Below are positions 33,499 through 42,308 of a stretch of 64,000 bases of DNA, one piece after another. A model generated the notes under the pieces. That model was not told the origin of the DNA. It saw only the letters and a list, made by a program, of their open reading frames with translations, and made no database searches. A program made the translations under genes and the position numbers. The stretch's first letter is position 1, and every line of letters starts with the position of its first letter. Origin of the DNA: Rhodopirellula sp. (lineage in GTDB: Bacteria; Planctomycetota; Planctomycetia; Pirellulales; Pirellulaceae); the NCBI GenBank assembly GCA_002689655.1, contig NZHC01000083.1, positions 44,361 to 108,360 on the forward strand, read 5' to 3'.

Positions 33499-34581
33499 AT
33501 GAGTGGATCAATACGCGACACGTTGGAAGACAAACTGTCTCGCTTTGAGCAGTTGGAGCGTGATATGTCCGACCCTGAGGTTTTGGGGAACGGCGCTCGG
33601 ATGAGTGCGACTGCGCGGGAACATGGTGGACTGGCAAAGCTTGCTAATAAGTATCGGGAATTCAAGCGGCTGACCGATGAAATTCATGACTGCAAGGAAA
33701 TGGCAGAAGCGGCAGAAGATGCCGAAGAGCGTGACATGGCCGAGGGTGAAATGGAAACCTTACGTGGTCAGAGGGAAGAAATCTGGGAAGATTTGCTTTC
33801 GCTCACTGTGGGAGGTGATGACAGCCACAGAACACGCTGTGTTATGGAAGTCCGAGCTGGAACAGGGGGTGACGAAGCGGCACTATTCGCTCGTGATCTG
33901 TACGAAATGTACCGCCGCTATGCTGAGCACCGCGGCTGGAAGACAGAGGTCATGGATGCGAGTGCTACCGAGATGGGTGGTTTCAAGGAAGTCACTCTGA
34001 CTCTCGAGGGTGAGGGGGTCTATCGTGATTTGCAGTATGAGTCCGGCGGGCATCGTGTACAGCGCGTGCCAGAAACGGAGACGCAGGGAAGAGTTCATAC
34101 CTCTGCGGCAACGGTTGCAGTGATGCCGGAACCGGAGGATGTCGAGGTCGAATTGAAGTCGGATGATTACCGAGTTGATAAATTTGGGGCATCTGGTCCG
34201 GGCGGACAGCACGTTAATAAAACAGAGTCCGCGATCCGCTTGACTCACCACGAAACCGGGATCGTGGTGCAGTGTCAGGACGAGAAGAGTCAGCACAAGA
34301 ATTTGGCCAAAGCTCTGCGTGTTCTGAAAGCCAGAATTTATGAAAAAAAACGCGAAGAAGAGGCTGCCAAGCAGGCTGAGCAAAGAAAAGGTTTGATTGG
34401 ATCGGGCGATCGTAGTCAGCGAATCCGCACCTACAATTTTCCTCAGAACCGCTTGACCGACCATAGAATCAACCTGACTATCTACAAGTTGGATCAGGTG
34501 ATTGCCGGCGATCTTATACCGGTAACTGATGCTTTGATTGAGTATGACCGTGATCAACTTCGCGGTGATATGATCGACTGA
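33499..34581 (+). CDS. prfA: Peptide chain release factor 1
   Basis: Recognises UAA and UAG stop codons and triggers release of the finished peptide. 360 residues, standard for RF1. The GGQ catalytic loop is in [18 protein letters not shown]. The decoding side reads [20 protein letters not shown], where the RF1-type P-x-T sits, and lacks the SPF of RF2. The C-terminal [21 protein letters not shown] is also RF1-specific. The start codon overlaps the stop of a five-codon upstream frame (MKKTP, 33485-33502) by ATGA, which could couple translation. prmC, the enzyme that methylates this Gln, follows 81 bases downstream, a common arrangement. Confidence 0.96.
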   Translation: MSGSIRDTLEDKLSRFEQLERDMSDPEVLGNGARMSATAREHGGLAKLANKYREFKRLTDEIHDCKEMAEAAEDAEERDMAEGEMETLRGQREEIWEDLLSLTVGGDDSHRTRCVMEVRAGTGGDEAALFARDLYEMYRRYAEHRGWKTEVMDASATEMGGFKEVTLTLEGEGVYRDLQYESGGHRVQRVPETETQGRVHTSAATVAVMPEPEDVEVELKSDDYRVDKFGASGPGGQHVNKTESAIRLTHHETGIVVQCQDEKSQHKNLAKALRVLKARIYEKKREEEAAKQAEQRKGLIGSGDRSQRIRTYNFPQNRLTDHRINLTIYKLDQVIAGDLIPVTDALIEYDRDQLRGDMID

Positions 34582-34662
34582 AAAAGCTGACGACCTAAAA
34601 CGGAGTTGCTCTTCAAATGTCAAAAGCGACCCCCCGCTGCACGTTTGAATGAGGGAAAGAAA

Positions 34663-35547
34663 ATGTCCGAAAGTCAAGACCAGCCCTGGACCGTGCTGCG
34701 TTTACTGGATTGGACGACTGACTTTTTTAAACGCAAGGGAAGCGAATCGCCACGTCTTGATGCCGAGGTTTTGCTTGCCCATGCTCGTGATTGTGAAAGA
34801 ATCGAACTCTACACTGCTTTTGCCGAGGAGCCAGATGAAGAGCAACGCGTTGCTTTTCGTGAAATGGTACGTCGCCGTGGGGAGGGGATGCCGGTTGCAC
34901 AATTGGTGGGTTACAGGGAATTTTATTCCTCCCGGTTTCGAGTCAATGATGCTACCCTGATTCCGCGACCAGAAACGGAACACCTTGTTGTCGAAACTCT
35001 TGACTGTGCAAAGCAGTTCTCATTAGATCGACCCCTGCAGATTATCGATGTGGGAACTGGGTCCGGAGTTATTGCGATCAGTATCGTGCAAAGTTGTAAG
35101 AACGCAGTGATGACAGCGGTGGACATCAGTGAGGCCGCGTTGAAAATTGCGGCATGGAATGCACAGAAACTTGACGTATCCGATCGTATTGAATTCATGC
35201 AAAGCGATCTCTTGTCGGCAGTAGACCAACCCGAACGTTTTGACATGATTTGTAGTAACCCACCTTATGTGAGTGAGGCTGAATACAAAGCTTTGTCTCC
35301 TTCGGTGAGAGACTTTGAACCTCGGGGAGCCTTGGTTTCAGGCCCTGATGGAACAGAGGTGATTGCAAAGTTGCTTGAGCAAACTCCGGATCGACTGCAC
35401 ATCGGCGGGCGTTTGATCATCGAACTCAGCCCAATGATCGCTGATGCCTGCCAAACATTGGCTCTCGCAAATTCTGCATTCGGTGGCCTACGCTTCATTA
35501 AGGATCTCGACGGCCATCGTCGTATTCTTTCGCTGCAACGTAAGTGA
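34663..35547 (+). CDS. prmC: Release factor glutamine methyltransferase
   Basis: Uses S-adenosylmethionine to methylate the Gln of the GGQ motif in RF1 and RF2. 294 residues from an ATG at 34663, chosen for the GAGGGAAAGAAA just upstream; an in-frame extension to 34606 is not family-like. The N-terminal helical part has SPRLDAEVLLAHARDCERIELY. The methyltransferase core shows IIDVGTGSGVIAISI for cofactor binding and the catalytic NPPY in ICSNPPYVSE, followed by EPRGALVSGPDGTEV, all characteristic of PrmC/HemK. It lies downstream of prfA in the same orientation, probably one transcript. Confidence 0.95.
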   Translation: MSESQDQPWTVLRLLDWTTDFFKRKGSESPRLDAEVLLAHARDCERIELYTAFAEEPDEEQRVAFREMVRRRGEGMPVAQLVGYREFYSSRFRVNDATLIPRPETEHLVVETLDCAKQFSLDRPLQIIDVGTGSGVIAISIVQSCKNAVMTAVDISEAALKIAAWNAQKLDVSDRIEFMQSDLLSAVDQPERFDMICSNPPYVSEAEYKALSPSVRDFEPRGALVSGPDGTEVIAKLLEQTPDRLHIGGRLIIELSPMIADACQTLALANSAFGGLRFIKDLDGHRRILSLQRK

Positions 35548-35675
35548 ACCCTATCGCTATCCAATCATGCTTCGGGTGAAGCGATCTGTCGTGCATCAGT
35601 GTTTTTGAATCGAAGTCCAGAGAAATGGAAACGCCCCTAGGCTTTAGCCACGAATTCAATCACGCATGATTCATG

Positions 35676-36971
35676 CTAGCTATTCGTGAGTGCTTTGTCG
35701 CTGATGTCTTTCCGGCACCAAGCACCACGCCAGCGAATTTCTTTGACGCCAGAATAGGCTTTGAGTTTTGCTTGGCTGATGGTGTTTCCCATGGCGGTGA
35801 CGCCCAGAACACGGCCACCATTGGTCACAACTTGGTCTTCGCTGATCTCTGTTCCTGCGTGAAATACTTTGACATCTTCCAATGCGTCTGCGTTTGCCAG
35901 TCCGCTGATCTCACGGCCTTTGTCATAGTCACCCGGGTAGCCTTCGCTGGCCATCACAACGCAGGTGCTGGGTCGCTCATCCCACTCCAGCGGGCCAATT
36001 TCTCCCAAGCGACCATCAGCAGCAGCGTCCAATACCTCGAACAAATCTGATTTGAGCTTCATTAACAGTGGTTGGCATTCAGGGTCACCAAATCGGACAT
36101 TAAACTCAAGGACCTTGGGGCCGGCTTGGGTGAGCATCAAACCGGCGTAGAGAATGCCCTTGAATGGCCGCCGCGCACGTTTCATTGCGTGGACGACGGG
36201 GACGAGGACATCAGATTCAATCTTCGTCATTAAGTCCTCGTCGACAACAGGTGTTGGGCAGTAGGCTCCCATACCACCCGTGTTAGGCCCGGTATCACCA
36301 TCGTTGGCTGGCTTGTGGTCTTGAGCTGCTGGTAGGGTCAATATTGTTTCACCATCGGTGATGGCCAGAACACTTGCCTCTGGGCCGACCAGCTTTTCCT
36401 CAATGATCAATTCATTACCGGCTTCGCCGAATTCGCGGCGCGATGCGATCCTGTCGATAGCCTCAAGCGCCTCGTTGCGCGTGTCACAGACGATCACACC
36501 TTTCCCTGCTGCCAGGCCGTCCGCTTTGACCACAACAGGAACCGGTTCGTTGGGTTCGGCATAACGATCCTTGATGTAACGCTCGGCGTCTTCACCGCTT
36601 CTAAATGTCTGGTAGCTTGCTGTCGGAATGTTTGCAGTGTGAAGCAGGTTCTTGCAGAAGACTTTACTACCCTCCAGTTCTGCCGCCGCTTGCGAAGGGC
36701 CGAAGACTTTTAATCCCTCAGCGTCCATGGCATCGGCCAGGCCTGCGACGAGAGGAGCTTCGGGCCCAATCACTGTGAGATCGATTGACTGTTCTTTTGC
36801 GAATTGAATAAGGCCTGGGATATCCGTTGCGGCTAAATCGACATTTTCTGCATCTTGAGCCGTTCCAGCGTTACCGGGTGCCACAAACACCCGCTCCACT
36901 CTTGGACTTTGTCCAAGTTTCCACGCCAAGGCATGCTCACGTCCACCATTTCCAACCACCAAAACCTTCAT
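35676..36971 (-). CDS. purD: Phosphoribosylamine--glycine ligase
   Basis: Second step of purine synthesis: joins glycine to phosphoribosylamine with ATP to give GAR. 431 residues from an ATG at 36971; a GTG directly before it is in frame, but family members start at [15 protein letters not shown]. The ATP-grasp fold is plain, with [17 protein letters not shown] for nucleotide binding, [29 protein letters not shown] and [11 protein letters not shown], and the metal-binding [12 protein letters not shown]. It is convergent with prmC and divergent from the cupredoxin gene. No other purine gene is in the window and I saw no purine riboswitch upstream. Confidence 0.96.
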   Translation of the reverse strand: MKVLVVGNGGREHALAWKLGQSPRVERVFVAPGNAGTAQDAENVDLAATDIPGLIQFAKEQSIDLTVIGPEAPLVAGLADAMDAEGLKVFGPSQAAAELEGSKVFCKNLLHTANIPTASYQTFRSGEDAERYIKDRYAEPNEPVPVVVKADGLAAGKGVIVCDTRNEALEAIDRIASRREFGEAGNELIIEEKLVGPEASVLAITDGETILTLPAAQDHKPANDGDTGPNTGGMGAYCPTPVVDEDLMTKIESDVLVPVVHAMKRARRPFKGILYAGLMLTQAGPKVLEFNVRFGDPECQPLLMKLKSDLFEVLDAAADGRLGEIGPLEWDERPSTCVVMASEGYPGDYDKGREISGLANADALEDVKVFHAGTEISEDQVVTNGGRVLGVTAMGNTISQAKLKAYSGVKEIRWRGAWCRKDISDKALTNS

Positions 36972-37456
36972 CACGACTACCTAAATTTAGCGGGCAAATT
37001 TGCATGCAAATCGAATACAAGCAGCAATTTAAGGGCTGACGGCATGCTTCGACAGCCGACACCTAGCCAACCGATGGAGCGGTCTTAAAGTTCGTGTTAG
37101 GAGCTTTTAGAGGTAGACAATCTTCCGCTATGGAATATAATTCTCAGTTCCTACCGAGGAATGTTGTTCTGCTGCTCATCCCACTAACCCACCACTTGGG
37201 CAGCGCTTTCTTCGAAAAAGACTAATTGAATGAGTGGCGATCGAGGGTTTCCGATGCCTTTTCGGTCGCCACTCTTCCTCTTTTGCAGAAATAACCATCG
37301 CCTGATCTCATGTTCGCCACTTGCGATTTGACGCCTGTGGAACCAATTTCGTCGGTTGCAACGCAATTTCGTCGGTTACACTGGTGGGACTTAATGGTCG
37401 AGTACCAACCCATCCAAATGTAAAGCCCATCAGATCACTCCAGAGGAGAGACACCG
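36972..37456. other. Divergent intergenic region with paired direct repeat
   Basis: Between purD (minus) and the cupredoxin gene (plus). It holds the 14-base direct repeat at 37344-37377 (own entry) about 80 bases before the cupredoxin start. Otherwise no gene or structured RNA is evident. Confidence 0.55.
37344..37377 (+). promoter_or_regulatory. 14-nt direct repeat with 20-bp period (candidate operator)
   Basis: caatttcgtcggtt occurs at 37344-37357 and again at 37364-37377, so the two copies lie on the same face of the helix, two turns apart. It is 80-113 bases upstream of the cupredoxin start and may be a site for a regulator that binds as a tandem pair. The identity of the regulator is unknown. 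Confidence 0.5.
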
Positions 37457-38227
37457 TTGAAGATTTTGATGCTACCCGCTGTCGCGTTGTTGCTGATTCA
37501 TTCCATGCCAGCAATGGCAGAGACAGGCGATCTTAAGATTCACTTCGAATACGGCGGCGATGCACCGGCCCCAAGTGCCATCGACGTGAATAAAGATGTT
37601 CAGTTCTGCGGCAAATCCAAGCTCATGAACGAGCGATTGTTGGTGAACCCGAAAAACAAGGGTGTGAAGAATGTTGTTGTGTACGTCTACACCGGCCGCG
37701 GTGGTTCCAAGTTGGACGCCGTTCCAGCATCAAACAAGACTCTAACATTGGCGAATAACGCCTGCCGCTTCGAGCCACACATCGTTATCGCGCAAACTGG
37801 TGACACGCTGAAAGTTACCAATCCTGACGCGGTTGGCCATAATGCCAACTTGGGTTTTTTCAACAATAAACAGCAGAACTTCACGATCCCCGCCGGTCAG
37901 GAAAAAACCGTCGCTCTCGAGGAAAGTGAGCCAGCTCCGATCCCAGTGGACTGCAATATCCACCCTTGGATGAAATCCTATGTGGTCGTATTGGATCATC
38001 CCTTCGCTGCGGTCAGCGATGAAAACGGTGTCCTGACAATCAAAGGTTTACCAGCCGGTGAGGAGCTTGTTTTCCGCGTTTACCATGAGGCTGGTGGCAT
38101 CAAAGAAGTTGAGATCGATGGTAAGTCGGAAGAGTGGAGTCGCAGTCGATTTAAGGTAGATGTCAAGCCGGGCATGAATGATTTGGGCACTGTGGTGATC
38201 CCAGCTGATGCCTTGAGTGCTGATTGA
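37457..38227 (+). CDS. Exported cupredoxin-like copper protein
   Basis: 256 residues from a TTG at 37457, favoured over an ATG four codons on because GAGGAGAG lies eight bases before it. The signal peptide is MKILMLPAVALLLIHSMPAMA. A cupredoxin fold covers about residues 24-180: His128 in DAVGHNANLG and the cluster DCNIHPWM with Cys166, His169 and Met172 supply the four ligands of a type 1 copper site in C-x2-H-x2-M spacing. The last 75 residues form a beta-rich domain (DENGVLTIKGLPAGEELVF). Such proteins carry electrons in the periplasm. It lies ahead of a cytochrome c gene and the oxidase-assembly cluster, on the same strand, which fits that role. The electron partner is inferred only. Confidence 0.82.
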   Translation: MKILMLPAVALLLIHSMPAMAETGDLKIHFEYGGDAPAPSAIDVNKDVQFCGKSKLMNERLLVNPKNKGVKNVVVYVYTGRGGSKLDAVPASNKTLTLANNACRFEPHIVIAQTGDTLKVTNPDAVGHNANLGFFNNKQQNFTIPAGQEKTVALEESEPAPIPVDCNIHPWMKSYVVVLDHPFAAVSDENGVLTIKGLPAGEELVFRVYHEAGGIKEVEIDGKSEEWSRSRFKVDVKPGMNDLGTVVIPADALSAD

Positions 38228-38640
38228 TTATGACCAGCCGCTAGGCCATAAATCGTCGATCGGTTTAGCGGCGAATTTTTCAAGCTTCTGGTGGCGATTT
38301 CTCCACCAGAGCTTTCCCGGTTACGCGTTGATTGACCTCGGGGCGATCTCTCAATGCGGTGTGAGTCCTCCAGCTTCCCAGATCGTTACAGACCGAACCA
38401 GTCACGGAATTCTCTCTCGTCGGATTGACGCCCGCACGGGGCATTTTCTTTGCTGTGAGGTGTCGGTCGCCAAACGTTTTTTGCAACTTCTTGCGTAAAT
38501 ATCCGGCAATACCGCGTAATGCAGAGGTTCTCGGTGCCGTCGGGAAACCACTTTGTGAGTCGGCCGCAGAGGTAATGGTAGATATGGGTGCGACAATGGG
38601 TAGCGTTTGCGGTGTGGGAGCATTCACGGTTCAATGAAGG
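38228..38640. other. Intergenic region with a stem-loop after the cupredoxin gene
   Basis: Between the cupredoxin and cytochrome genes. The stem-loop at 38282-38314 has its own entry. A frame at 38425-38637 on the plus strand is open for 70 codons but has no family resemblance. Confidence 0.5.
38282..38314 (+). terminator. Stem-loop after the cupredoxin gene
   Basis: tctggtgg (38287-38294) pairs with ccaccaga (38303-38310) around an eight-base loop. aagc (38282-38285) and gctt (38311-38314) extend it with one bulged T, for 12 pairs. There is no T-run downstream, so it may act as a factor-dependent terminator or protect the cupredoxin mRNA end. Confidence 0.5.
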
Positions 38641-39873
38641 TTGAGCGGCTTGCCTCTCGATTTCGTTAGCAGCTTCTTTTTTGGCAGTCCTGTGCGTATT
38701 GCATTTCTACTCACCGTTGTTTGCTTCATGGTTGGGTGTGATTCCCGATTCGATACCTTCCAGCCGAACGAGGTGTTTTCGTTAGCCCTAGCGAAAACAC
38801 GTTCAACGTCGACTGACTTAGCCAGTCAGGACGCAAGCCGTGTCGTCGAGGAGTTGTACGGAACACCGGATGAGCCACTTTGGCCAGATCTGCCAGCAGC
38901 AAAAAAAGCGGTGAGTGACGAGCGGAATTTGTTTCGTTCAAGTGGGCCAGTGAGCAGCGAGAAAGACGGGACTCATCTGGGGCTCTTTCGTGAGCACTGC
39001 GTCACCTGTCACGCTTTAGAAGGAAGCGGCGCGGGGCCCGCTAGTGCCTTTCAGAACCCATATCCTCGTGACTTTCGACACGGAGTCTTTAAGTGGAAGT
39101 CCACAAAGCGGGGACACAAACCTACTCGTCGCGACATACGGGAATTGTTAGTGAGAGGCATTCCGGGAACGGCCATGCCGTCGTTCGCATTGCTTGAGCC
39201 GGAAGACCTTGATGCTTTGGTTGACTACGTCGTCTTTCTGTCAGCGCGGGGAGAGGTTGAACGCCGAGTGACCGCAGCGGCTATTGATGAATTGGACTAT
39301 GGCGAGACCTCGCCAGTAGCAGAACTAATGTTGAGCAGTCAGAGCGGTACGGAGGGAGGTCAAGTCGTCCAAGATGTCGTGGGTCGGGTTCATACGGATT
39401 GGGCGGAGGCGGAAGAGCACGAGGTGGTTGTGCCGTATTTTCCGGAACTGTCCGGGGAGCAGCTAGCAGCTTCTGTCACGCGGGGTAAAGCGTTTTTCCA
39501 CGGAAAAGTCGCCAATTGTGCTGGTTGTCACGGGCCAGCGGGCGACGGGAGCCTTCCAACACTCGATTACGATGATTGGACGAAAGAGTACACCACCAGG
39601 ATTGGTTTGACCCCGGATGACCGTGCAGCGATGAAGCCATTCAGAGATGCAGGGGCTTTGCGACCTCGAACGATCGCTCCCCGCACACTTGGCGACGGTG
39701 TATTTCATGGCGGAGGTGATTCAGCATCGCTTTATCGGCGTATCACGCAGGGCATCGCCGGTACGCCGATGCCAGCTGTGGAAGTCGTCAGTGAATCAAA
39801 CGGAAAAGGATTGACGGATGGGCAAATTTGGGATCTCGTTAGATACGTGCAGCAACTCTCGACTTCGCACTAA
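38641..39873 (+). CDS. Dihaem c-type cytochrome (probable lipoprotein)
   Basis: 410 residues from a TTG at 38641; a GTG at 38692 would give a tighter lipoprotein signal (RIAFLLTVVCFMVGC, with lipobox Cys), and either start is possible. Two class I cytochrome domains are present. The first has HCVTCHALEGSGAGP and a distal Met in GTAMPSF; the second has ANCAGCHGPAGDGS and GTPMPAV. Both are followed by the usual helices (DLDALVDYVVFLSA and GQIWDLVRYVQQLS). Haem would be attached outside the cell by the System II enzyme encoded at 24-27.6 kb. It precedes the haem A/haem O synthase genes, so electron transfer to or from an oxidase is likely. Confidence 0.9.
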   Translation: MSGLPLDFVSSFFFGSPVRIAFLLTVVCFMVGCDSRFDTFQPNEVFSLALAKTRSTSTDLASQDASRVVEELYGTPDEPLWPDLPAAKKAVSDERNLFRSSGPVSSEKDGTHLGLFREHCVTCHALEGSGAGPASAFQNPYPRDFRHGVFKWKSTKRGHKPTRRDIRELLVRGIPGTAMPSFALLEPEDLDALVDYVVFLSARGEVERRVTAAAIDELDYGETSPVAELMLSSQSGTEGGQVVQDVVGRVHTDWAEAEEHEVVVPYFPELSGEQLAASVTRGKAFFHGKVANCAGCHGPAGDGSLPTLDYDDWTKEYTTRIGLTPDDRAAMKPFRDAGALRPRTIAPRTLGDGVFHGGGDSASLYRRITQGIAGTPMPAVEVVSESNGKGLTDGQIWDLVRYVQQLSTSH

Positions 39874-39916
39874 AGTTTTACGTGTGGGCCGTCAGGGGTC
39901 CAAGATCGGAAAATTG

Positions 39917-40117
39917 ATGACAGATCAGCCACAGCGAACAAAACAGTTTTATCGCTCCAGCGGCGCGATTGTTGGGTTGGGCTTGGGTTATGGCGTTATG
40001 TCACTTACCGGGCTTACCGGCATGGTTGCATCCGCCGTATTTTGGGGAACCGGGTGTGTAGTGGGTGGAATGGTGGCTGAGCAAGTATTTCGTTGGAACA
40101 GCAATCAAGGTCGTTGA
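39917..40117 (+). CDS. Small membrane protein in the oxidase-assembly cluster
   Basis: 66 residues from an ATG at 39917 with a GGA eight bases ahead; the frame is also open upstream into the cytochrome gene, but the extra part is out of character. It starts MTDQPQRTKQFYRSSGAIVG and has two hydrophobic, Gly-rich stretches (IVGLGLGYGVMSLTGLTGMVASAVFWGTGCVVGGMV), which suggests two close-packed membrane helices with small-residue packing. I do not recognise it. It lies between the cytochrome c gene and the haem A synthase gene, with only seven bases to the latter. A role in cytochrome oxidase assembly or stability is a guess from position. Confidence 0.6.
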   Translation: MTDQPQRTKQFYRSSGAIVGLGLGYGVMSLTGLTGMVASAVFWGTGCVVGGMVAEQVFRWNSNQGR

Positions 40118-40124
40118 GCGAAAT

Positions 40125-41204
40125 ATGGCATCCGAAGTTAATCTCGTTGAGCAGAAAGGTAGGGGGCAGCTCGTCCACCGCCTCAGTGTCTTACTGGTGT
40201 GTCTGGTTTGGCCTCTCATTTGGGTCGGTGGCTTGGTCACGACCTATGATGCCGGGATGGCTGTTCCGGACTGGCCGGGGACGTACGGCTACAACCTGTT
40301 TTTGTATCCCTATAAAACTTGGTTATTGGGGCCATTTGACTTATTTATCGAACACGGTCATCGCTTGTTGGGCGCTGTTGTCGGCTTGGTTGCCATCGCA
40401 ATCGCGATTACTGCGTATTTTAAGGAGTCACGAAGATGGGTGTTTTTTTTGACGCTTGGTCTACTTGGTGCTGTCATCACACAGGGTCTTCTCGGTGGGA
40501 TGCGGGTCGTCTTGGGAGATCGCACCCTTGCGATGGTTCACGGTTGTTTCGGACCAGCATTCTTCGCGCTTTGCGCCGCCACTGCAGTCATTACAAGTCG
40601 ACGCTGGAACGATTATTTGACTCGTGAGAAAGCGACGAACATCGGCTCCGGTGTTGCGACGTTATTTGCGGCTATTCCGGTATTTAGCTACTCACAGTTG
40701 CTCTTAGGTGCACAGCTTAGGCATGTGCAGCCAAATGCCGCACCTGGGATTTTTGCAATGATTGTCGCTACTCATGTATTCATGGCCTTTTTGCTCTGGG
40801 TCGTCACCTTCGCGGCGTGGTTCAAGATTCGTCGCTGCGGCGATTTGACGCTGTCGCGGCCAGCACGATTGCTGATAGGATTGGTGGCTGTTCAGATCGC
40901 GTTGGGCGTGGGAACATGGGTTGTGAACTACGGGTGGCCGTCCATTTTGGCTTGGGTTCCGGGTTCGGCCGGATTTCTGGTCCGTGCCAAAGGCTTTTCG
41001 GATTCGATCATCGTGACTGCTCATGTGGCAACCGGATCATTAATTTTGGCAGTCTCTGTTATGCTTTGGATTCGGCTGCTGAGGGTGCGTCATTGTCGTG
41101 ATAGTGCGATCGAACGACTGATTACCGAACAACCGGCCTCCACCCGGTCGTTTAAAACCGAAGACAAAACAAACGAATCGCTCCTTGAACCAGCCACCGC
41201 ATAG
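40125..41204 (+). CDS. ctaA: Haem A synthase (COX15/CtaA family)
   Basis: Oxidises the methyl group of haem O to a formyl group, giving haem A for aa3-type oxidase. 359 residues from an ATG at 40125 (MASEVNLVEQ). Eight membrane spans can be traced. The conserved His-rich segment FIEHGHRLLGAVVG has E76, H77 and H79 in the position of the catalytic motif. Further His residues lie in LAMVHGCFGPAFF, IVATHVFMAFLL and IVTAHVATGSLIL, as needed to bind haem. The long C-terminal tail (LITEQPASTRSFKTEDKTNE) is polar. An eight-T run at 40443-40450 lies inside the gene. The haem O synthase gene follows directly. Confidence 0.93.
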   Translation: MASEVNLVEQKGRGQLVHRLSVLLVCLVWPLIWVGGLVTTYDAGMAVPDWPGTYGYNLFLYPYKTWLLGPFDLFIEHGHRLLGAVVGLVAIAIAITAYFKESRRWVFFLTLGLLGAVITQGLLGGMRVVLGDRTLAMVHGCFGPAFFALCAATAVITSRRWNDYLTREKATNIGSGVATLFAAIPVFSYSQLLLGAQLRHVQPNAAPGIFAMIVATHVFMAFLLWVVTFAAWFKIRRCGDLTLSRPARLLIGLVAVQIALGVGTWVVNYGWPSILAWVPGSAGFLVRAKGFSDSIIVTAHVATGSLILAVSVMLWIRLLRVRHCRDSAIERLITEQPASTRSFKTEDKTNESLLEPATA

Positions 41205-41222
41205 GTGGCTTTTACAAAAACC

Positions 41223-42308
41223 ATGTCAACGGACCTACTTACAGCTGAAACGGCGACAACGGCGCGTACCGCATTACGCCCTGGTGAGGCCCTGCCGCAG
41301 CCGGGTAGTGTGCCTGTAGATCTGTCACCTACTGATTCCGGGGTAGACACTGAGATTGTGTCCGGTAGCGGGGGGGGGCAGGGCGGTTCAAATTCCAACG
41401 CTGAGGACCGTGTCTCCGTCGACGGACGATCAGGGCGTTCGCTTTTGTTGTCCGATCTACTGCAACTGACCAAGCCTCGTATTGTCGTCATGATTCTCGT
41501 GACTACCTCTGCTACCGCAATGATCGGAGCCTCTGGGTTCATTAGTGTGGTTACTATGTTCTGGTTATTGCTTGGCACCGCTGCAATCGCAGGCAGCGCT
41601 GGTGCGGGCAACCAGATTTGGGAACGTGTGATTGACTCGCGAATGACCCGAACGGCGAACCGGCCGATTTCGTCGGGGCGGATGTCACCCCTGCCAGCCG
41701 TCGTTTTCGCGGCGATTCTCGGAGTCGCTGGCACTGCCATCCTGGCCGTGTGTTTCGGGGCAAGGCCTGCATCAGTCGGGGTTGCGACATGGCTGTTGTA
41801 TGTGTTGGTCTACACACCCATGAAGGTTCGCACAGCTTGGAATACGACCGTCGGCGCAATCGCGGGGGCCATTCCTGTCTTGATAGGTTACACCGCGACC
41901 GGTGGTCAATTTACTGACTGGACAGGATGGTTGTTGGTCGGGGTTCTAGTTGCTTGGCAGTACCCGCACTTCATGGCAATTGCATGGATGTATCGGCGGC
42001 AGTATCAGGAAGCAGGCTTCAAAATGACTACTACAGAAGAACCGACGGGGCGGAGCGCGGGCTGGCAAAGCATTGTTGGTTCTGCGGTCCTGATCGGGAT
42101 GGGAGTCACGTTGTGCTGGTTGCCCGTTGGGATTGGCGGCGCAGTCGTGGGATCGATCGCTGTGATTGCTGCTGCGTGGCCGATGCTGCTTGCGTCGGTG
42201 CGTTTTGCAGGCTGCCCTGATGACCAGACTGCTCGCAAGTTGTTGCGATCATCTTTGCTCGTTCTTCCTGCAGTGCTGGCCGTCGTCACATTGCGTCTAT
42301 TCTGGTGA
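41223..42308 (+). CDS. ctaB: Haem O synthase (protohaem IX farnesyltransferase)
   Basis: Adds farnesyl to haem B, one step before CtaA. The protein is about 361 residues from an ATG at 41223; a GTG at 41205 is in frame and could start it six residues earlier. The UbiA prenyltransferase fold shows N-x3-E-x3-D in GNQIWERVIDSRMTRTANRP for Mg-diphosphate binding, followed by QYPHFMAIAWMYRRQYQEAG with the second acidic/His region. About 75 N-terminal residues ahead of the first span are extra and poorly conserved-looking; they contain three Gly codons in a nine-G run at 41370-41378, a likely slippage spot. The following ABC gene starts within its stop codon (GTGA). Confidence 0.93.
   Translation: MSTDLLTAETATTARTALRPGEALPQPGSVPVDLSPTDSGVDTEIVSGSGGGQGGSNSNAEDRVSVDGRSGRSLLLSDLLQLTKPRIVVMILVTTSATAMIGASGFISVVTMFWLLLGTAAIAGSAGAGNQIWERVIDSRMTRTANRPISSGRMSPLPAVVFAAILGVAGTAILAVCFGARPASVGVATWLLYVLVYTPMKVRTAWNTTVGAIAGAIPVLIGYTATGGQFTDWTGWLLVGVLVAWQYPHFMAIAWMYRRQYQEAGFKMTTTEEPTGRSAGWQSIVGSAVLIGMGVTLCWLPVGIGGAVVGSIAVIAAAWPMLLASVRFAGCPDDQTARKLLRSSLLVLPAVLAVVTLRLFW

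Noticed and set aside
33883-34677. 264-codon frame on the minus strand
   Set aside because: Antisense to prfA and the start of prmC, both certain genes.
38425-38637. 70-codon frame just before the cytochrome c gene
   Set aside because: No family resemblance or signal peptide; leader-like position but no ribosome site.
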